Part shown: one piece after another, positions 59,236 through 64,000 of the stretch
Layout: every line of letters begins with the position of its first letter
How positions within the stretch are numbered: position 1 is the stretch's first letter
Assembly (NCBI GenBank): GCA_016935435.1
Contig: JAFGQZ010000026.1
Location: 1 to 64,000 of the forward strand
Direction of reading: 5' to 3'
Source of the DNA: Bacteroidales bacterium
GTDB taxonomy: Bacteria; Bacteroidota; Bacteroidia; Bacteroidales; UBA10428
Length of the DNA stretch: 64,000 nt
Program-made: the position numbers and the translations under genes
The notes under the pieces: generated by a model
What the model was told of the DNA's origin: nothing
What the model saw: only the letters and a program-made list of their open reading frames with translations
The model's database searches: none

Positions 59236-60627
59236 TTAATAAAGGTTTATTGTTTCTGAACTGCCCGAGTTTATTTCAACGGTTTTGTTTATAGTGTAGA
59301 GTGTTTGACGGGCATTCTGGGCCCTGAAAACAATACGGTATTTCCCCGGCTGTAATACAATGGTTTCGTTTTTTAGCGAATTATTAATATTGCAAACCCA
59401 TTCTTCGTGGGTGGCAGATTTTCGCACATAAATACTTCCATATCCTGCCCCCGACTTTATCAGGTTAAGAATGCCCGGACGGGGAACGGTTACTGTTGTG
59501 GTTGTTGTCTGGTTAATTTCAATATTCTCCAGGTTAATTCTGGGCAGCACAGGAATTTCAATGTCGTATTTGCCGACAATGTAACTTTCTTCATTGTTAA
59601 TTTCCTGCATATTAAGGGTTTCCATTTTACCGTTTTGGCGTACAATAAACTGTATTCCCCTGTAATGTACACCGCCATCGACCTTTACCAACAATTTACC
59701 TTGAGGACAGTCGGCAGCAATTACGGTATGTCTTCCCGGGTGGATTTTTATGCTATCGACATAAACAGGTGGTATGGTATTTACTTTTAAATTATATACT
59801 ATTAAGTGATCGAGTATCAGGGTGTCGGGGTTACCTCGAAAATTCATAGTGTGGACATAATTATGTACGATGCGCCCCGAGAAATGATCGCTGAATGTCA
59901 TGTTGACATTAGTTTCTGTAGGTACCCCGTCTTTGTCGAGCAGGTTAACCTGTGCGGTGGTAGAATTTAGTGCATGCGAAATAACTACTTCCATAACTTC
60001 GGCAAATCTTTCTTCATCGGCAGCATTATAATAATGGCCAACGCATTCGAAAGTTTCTTTGAAACCCTCATCGATGCCTATTCCTATTACAAAGGGTTTA
60101 AGCACAATACCCTTTTTTTGCAGCTCGAATGATACCTGGCAGGGGTCGCCATCGCAGGCTTCAATGCCATCGGTAATTAAAATTATTATATTGCGGCAAT
60201 CGATACATTCATCCGGGAAGTCGTTCCCCGAAAGCTCAAGAGAATGGGCAATAGGGGTTGTCCCTTTGGGGTAAAGGTAACGTAACTCCTGTCGGATTTT
60301 CGAAGCGTTGCCTTTCGAAAATGGGACGACTAATTTTGTGTCGTTGCAATCTTGTGGTGGCACAGGGCTTTGGTGACCATAAACCCTCAGGGCCATTTGT
60401 ACATTTTCGAGGTGCTGCAGGCTGTCGATCATCGATATTAGTACCCTTCGGGCAATATTTATTTTCTGGTCGCTCTCCCACATGCCCAACATGCTCTGCG
60501 AAGCATCAAAAACAAATAAAATACGGGTGTCGGGCGGGATATATTTTTTGGGAACCGACATTTGCGCCATGGAGAACACTGAAAAACAAAGCAAAGTTGT
60601 TAATGAGGCAAGCCTTAGTATGTACAT
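59236..60627 (-). CDS. Secreted von Willebrand factor type A domain protein
   Basis: TRILFVFDASQSMLGMWESDQKINIARRVL (MIDAS DxSxS); GTTPIAHSLELSGNDFPD; NIIILITDGIEACDGDPCQV. Confidence 0.9.
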   Translation of the reverse strand: MYILRLASLTTLLCFSVFSMAQMSVPKKYIPPDTRILFVFDASQSMLGMWESDQKINIARRVLISMIDSLQHLENVQMALRVYGHQSPVPPQDCNDTKLVVPFSKGNASKIRQELRYLYPKGTTPIAHSLELSGNDFPDECIDCRNIIILITDGIEACDGDPCQVSFELQKKGIVLKPFVIGIGIDEGFKETFECVGHYYNAADEERFAEVMEVVISHALNSTTAQVNLLDKDGVPTETNVNMTFSDHFSGRIVHNYVHTMNFRGNPDTLILDHLIVYNLKVNTIPPVYVDSIKIHPGRHTVIAADCPQGKLLVKVDGGVHYRGIQFIVRQNGKMETLNMQEINNEESYIVGKYDIEIPVLPRINLENIEINQTTTTTVTVPRPGILNLIKSGAGYGSIYVRKSATHEEWVCNINNSLKNETIVLQPGKYRIVFRAQNARQTLYTINKTVEINSGSSETINLY

Positions 60628-60682
60628 ACCGATTTTTTTAAATTAACGAAATTGCAAGGTATTTATTCCCTTAAATTAAAAC

Positions 60683-60723
60683 AAAAAAAAACGGTGCAGG
60701 TTACAATACCAGTACCGTTTTTT
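60683..60723 (-). terminator. Rho-independent terminator downstream of tkt (likely bidirectional)
   Basis: Minus strand: AAACGGTACTGGTATTGTAACCTGCACCGTTTTTTTTTG; ACGGT and GGT stems with T-tract. Confidence 0.7.
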
Positions 60724-60745
60724 AAACAACCAAATTTACGTGGCT

Positions 60746-62782
60746 TTATATGCCAAGCATCTTTTTAACTTTTTTGTAAACATTTTCACCAGTGAAGCCG
60801 AATTTCTCATCGAGAACCTTAAAAGGTGCTGAATGCCCGAACTCATACATGCCATGTATTGTGCCATTTGGGCCGGCAATTCTTGAAAGGGTAGAGGGCA
60901 AACCGGCGGTGAGGCCGAAAACGGGTATTCCCGCTGGCAATACTTTTTTTCGGTAATCGGTGTCTTGTTCAAAAAACAATCCGATCGAAGGGAAAGCCGA
61001 AACCTGTATTTTAAGTCCATTGTTTTCTTCAAGGAGTTTGGCACCATCGAGCAGGGTTGATATTTCCGATCCGTTTCCAGCAAGAACAACATCAGGTTTT
61101 CCGTTGGACTGTTTAACAACATAACCTCCTTTTGCAGCCTGCAAGGCATCGACAAACCTTGAATTTCCTACAGCCGGTATATCGGCAATGTTTTGCCTCG
61201 ACAAAATTAAAGCCGTAGGGGTTAAGTGGTTTTCAAGAGCCATTTTCCACGAAACCAAAGTTTCTGCGCTGTCGGAAGGGCGCAAAACTAACAAGCTGTT
61301 TCGTCCGGCATGGTTTTTCAGTTCCTCCAATAACCTTATTTGGGCTTCCTGCTCAATGGGCTGGTGTGTTGGCCCGTCTTCGCCCACCCTGAACGCATCG
61401 TGGGTCCATATAAAGATAACAGGCAGTTGCATAAGTGCAGTAAGGCGTATGGCTGGCTTCATATAATCTGAAAAAACAAAGAAGGTGCCACATGCAGGCC
61501 TTACGCCGCCATGTAATGCAATTCCGTTGCATATTGCTGCCATGGTTAATTCAGAAACCCCGGCTTGAAGAAATGCCCCGCTAAAGTCGTTTTTTGCAAG
61601 GGGTTTGGTTTTCTTTAAGAATCCATCGGTTTTATCGCTGTTGGCCAAATCGGCAGAAGCTACCAATAAGTTCTCGATATTATCGGCCAGGTACGAAAAA
61701 ACACTGCCCGATGCAGCTCGTGTAGCTTGGTTTGGCTTTACTTTTATCGATTCAAAATTTAATCCGGAGTAGTCGAAACCAAAGAACTTATCGAATTTTT
61801 CCGATGCTGTTTTATTTGCTACTGCCCATTTTGCCTGTTCATTTTGCCTTTTTTTTGCCAGCATCGATTTTTGGGCCTTTACGGTTTCAAAGAATTCTTT
61901 AACGTCTTGAAAGATTTCGAATGGGTTGTCGGGGTCTCCGCCGAGGTTTTCAATAGTTTTCTTAAAATCGGCGCCAGCTTCGCCAAGGGGCATGCCATGG
62001 GTTGAAACCTTTCGTTCGAAACTGCTGCCGTTTGAGTCAAGGGCTCCTTTTCCCATAATGGTTTTTCCAATAATAAGCGAAGGCTTGTTGGTTTCGGCAA
62101 CTGCATTTTTTAGTGCCTCGCGGATTTGTGCAATATTATTTCCCTCGATGGTTTGTACATGCCAGTTCCACGATTCGTATTTTTTTGCGGTATCTTCCGA
62201 CGAAGTGGCACTGGTTTCGTGCGACAGTTGTATGTCGTTTGAGTCGTAAAACATAATAAGGTTGCCCAGCCCGAGGTGCCCGGCAATGCGGCCAGCCCCC
62301 TGTGAAATTTCTTCCTGCACCCCGCCATCAGATATAAAGGCATAGGTCTTATGCGATAGCCATTCACCAAAACGGGCTGCTAAAAACCTTTCGGCAATGG
62401 CAGAGCCAACCGCCATGGCATGGCCCTGGCCAAGGGGGCCGGAGGTGTTCTCCACGCCTCTTGTAAAATCTTTTTCGGGGTGACCGGGTGTAGGGCTTCC
62501 CCATTGACGGAAGTCTTTAATTTCGTCGAGAGAATAATTGCCGGTGAGGGTAAGCATAGCATAAAGCATGGGCGACATGTGGCCCGGATCGAGAAAAAAA
62601 CGGTCGCGGTTGCGCCATTCCATATTTTCCGGATCCCAGTTTAAAAATTCGCTGTACAAAACAGCAATAAAATCGGCACCGCCCATAGCGCCGCCCGGGT
62701 GGCCCGACTTGGCCTTTTCTACCATTGATGCAGCTAAAACCCTGACATTATCTGCCGCCCGTAGCAATATTTTATCGTTCAT
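60746..62782 (-). CDS. tkt: Transketolase
   Basis: ADNVRVLAASMVEKAKSGHPGGAMGGADF; LGQGHAMAVGSAIAERFL; FIWTHDAFRVGEDGPTHQPIEQEAQIR. Confidence 0.97.
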   Translation of the reverse strand: MNDKILLRAADNVRVLAASMVEKAKSGHPGGAMGGADFIAVLYSEFLNWDPENMEWRNRDRFFLDPGHMSPMLYAMLTLTGNYSLDEIKDFRQWGSPTPGHPEKDFTRGVENTSGPLGQGHAMAVGSAIAERFLAARFGEWLSHKTYAFISDGGVQEEISQGAGRIAGHLGLGNLIMFYDSNDIQLSHETSATSSEDTAKKYESWNWHVQTIEGNNIAQIREALKNAVAETNKPSLIIGKTIMGKGALDSNGSSFERKVSTHGMPLGEAGADFKKTIENLGGDPDNPFEIFQDVKEFFETVKAQKSMLAKKRQNEQAKWAVANKTASEKFDKFFGFDYSGLNFESIKVKPNQATRAASGSVFSYLADNIENLLVASADLANSDKTDGFLKKTKPLAKNDFSGAFLQAGVSELTMAAICNGIALHGGVRPACGTFFVFSDYMKPAIRLTALMQLPVIFIWTHDAFRVGEDGPTHQPIEQEAQIRLLEELKNHAGRNSLLVLRPSDSAETLVSWKMALENHLTPTALILSRQNIADIPAVGNSRFVDALQAAKGGYVVKQSNGKPDVVLAGNGSEISTLLDGAKLLEENNGLKIQVSAFPSIGLFFEQDTDYRKKVLPAGIPVFGLTAGLPSTLSRIAGPNGTIHGMYEFGHSAPFKVLDEKFGFTGENVYKKVKKMLGI

Positions 62783-62950
62783 TGTAAATGTTTAAAAATT
62801 GATTCCTTAAAGGGTGCAAAGATAGAAAGTATGCTTTACAATTTTATTAGTATCAATATAAAATGTAATTTTGCCCTTCGTTGAAAAATTTATTTATAAA
62901 CATACCTGTGGGGTAAAAGCAAATATTAATAAAGAAAACCAGTAATAAAA

Positions 62951-64000
62951 ATGGCATTACAGTGTGGAATTATAGGGATTACCAATGTTGGAAAGACTAC
63001 TTTGTTCAATTGTATATCGAATACCAAGGGTGAAACAACAAGTTTTGCCTTTAGCTCTAACAAATCGAATATTGGCCTGGTGCTTGTGCCCGATCAGCGT
63101 TTAAAAAAGCTCGAAGAATTGCAGCCAACAGAAAAGTTGGTACCGGCAACTGTTGATATTGTTGATATTCCGGGGCTTACTAAAGGGGCCAACCAGGGAG
63201 AAGGGGTAGGAAATAAGTTTTTGGCCGATATCCGAAATACCGATGCGCTAATTCATGTTTTACGCTGTTTCGACGACGACAGCCTTCCGCATATCGATGG
63301 CTCTGTAGATCCGGTGCGCGATATTGAAACTATCGATTTCGAGCTCCAAATTAAAGATTTAGAGTCGGTGGAGAAAAAAATACTTCGCCTGGAGAAATTA
63401 ATAAAAACCGGCGATAAAGAAGCCAAATTTGGCCTGGAGGTTTTGGCCAAAGTTAAAGCCCATATCGAAAATATGGGCAACGTGCGCGACATGGAACTCG
63501 AAGAAAAGGAGCGTAAACACCTCGACGATATGTTCCTGCTTACCGTAAAGCCAGTTATGTACGTTTGCAACGTTGATGATGCTTCGGCCATAAGTGGCAA
63601 TACATACGTTGAAAAAGTGAGGGCCGCCCTTCACGGGAAAAATACCGAGATATTGGTAATTGCCGGAAAAATGGAGGCCGAAATTGCTGAACTCGACGAC
63701 GAGGCCGACCGGCTGGCATTTTTATCCGATGCAGGTTTAACAGAGCCCGGGGTTAATAAGCTTGTACGTTCGGCTTATCAGCTGCTTAACCTACAGTCGT
63801 TTTTTACTGTTGGCCCAAAAGAAATAAGGGCCTGGACAATTCATAAAGGAATGACTGCCCCACAGGCAGCCGGGGTTATCCACAGCGATCTCGAACGAGG
63901 CTTTATCCGTGCCGAGGTTATGAAGTATCACGATTTTATTACCCACAAATCGGAACATGCCTGTAAAGAAAAAGGAAAACTCTATGTCGAAGGCAAAAGT
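62951..64000 (+). CDS. ychF: Redox-regulated ATPase YchF (Obg-like), partial, truncated by window end
   Basis: MALQCGIIGITNVGKTTLFNCISN...VDIVDIPGLTKGANQGEGVGNKFLADIRNTDALIHVLRCF...FFTVGPKEIRAWTIHKGMTAPQAAGVIHSDLERGFIRAEV. Open at window end, so absent from the ORF track. Confidence 0.96.
   Translation, partial: MALQCGIIGITNVGKTTLFNCISNTKGETTSFAFSSNKSNIGLVLVPDQRLKKLEELQPTEKLVPATVDIVDIPGLTKGANQGEGVGNKFLADIRNTDALIHVLRCFDDDSLPHIDGSVDPVRDIETIDFELQIKDLESVEKKILRLEKLIKTGDKEAKFGLEVLAKVKAHIENMGNVRDMELEEKERKHLDDMFLLTVKPVMYVCNVDDASAISGNTYVEKVRAALHGKNTEILVIAGKMEAEIAELDDEADRLAFLSDAGLTEPGVNKLVRSAYQLLNLQSFFTVGPKEIRAWTIHKGMTAPQAAGVIHSDLERGFIRAEVMKYHDFITHKSEHACKEKGKLYVEGKS

Noticed and set aside
63000-64000. 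Unusual P-loop (GITNVGKTTL) in the terminal GTPase suggesting a novel Obg-like protein
   Set aside because: Remaining motifs match YchF closely, and Thr in place of Ser after GK is an ordinary P-loop variant.

Overview
This looks like a Bacteroidota (Bacteroidales/Marinilabiliales-like) chromosomal window. The evidence is T9SS sorting domains, gliding genes, a Bacteroidota-type small basic ribosome-associated protein, and TAnnTTTG promoters. Housekeeping genes: 3' end of rpsD, rpoA, rplQ, eno; a minus-strand block mutY-ssb-gldE-gldD-PPTase-GGGP synthase; HU, a 30-aa AURKAIP1/COX24-like protein missing from the ORF track, rng; dsbD-like, korAB; tkt; and the 5' part of ychF. Accessory and envelope genes: a 1637-aa T9SS type A surface protein; a 2026-aa IgGFc-binding/PKD T9SS type B adhesin followed by a PorP/SprF protein; a higBA toxin-antitoxin pair with a near-ideal promoter; a propeller/SpoIIE phosphatase facing a hybrid histidine kinase with a degenerate ATPase domain; and a GT2 fusion protein. 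The most interesting region is about 40.4-59.1 kb. It is a co-directional array of six PorE-like TPR + PD40-propeller paralogs, plus a tandem-SPOR protein. The paralogs differ in their C-terminal anchor (TM helix, OmpA, none, SPOR), and the array runs directly into a Wza-like exporter and a Wzc-like tyrosine kinase. I propose this as a candidate envelope-spanning, peptidoglycan-anchored surface or polysaccharide assembly. That is an inference from domain architecture and gene order only. No rRNA, tRNA, CRISPR array or intact IS element was recognised. A frameshifted Rpn-family nuclease remnant lies inside the array.
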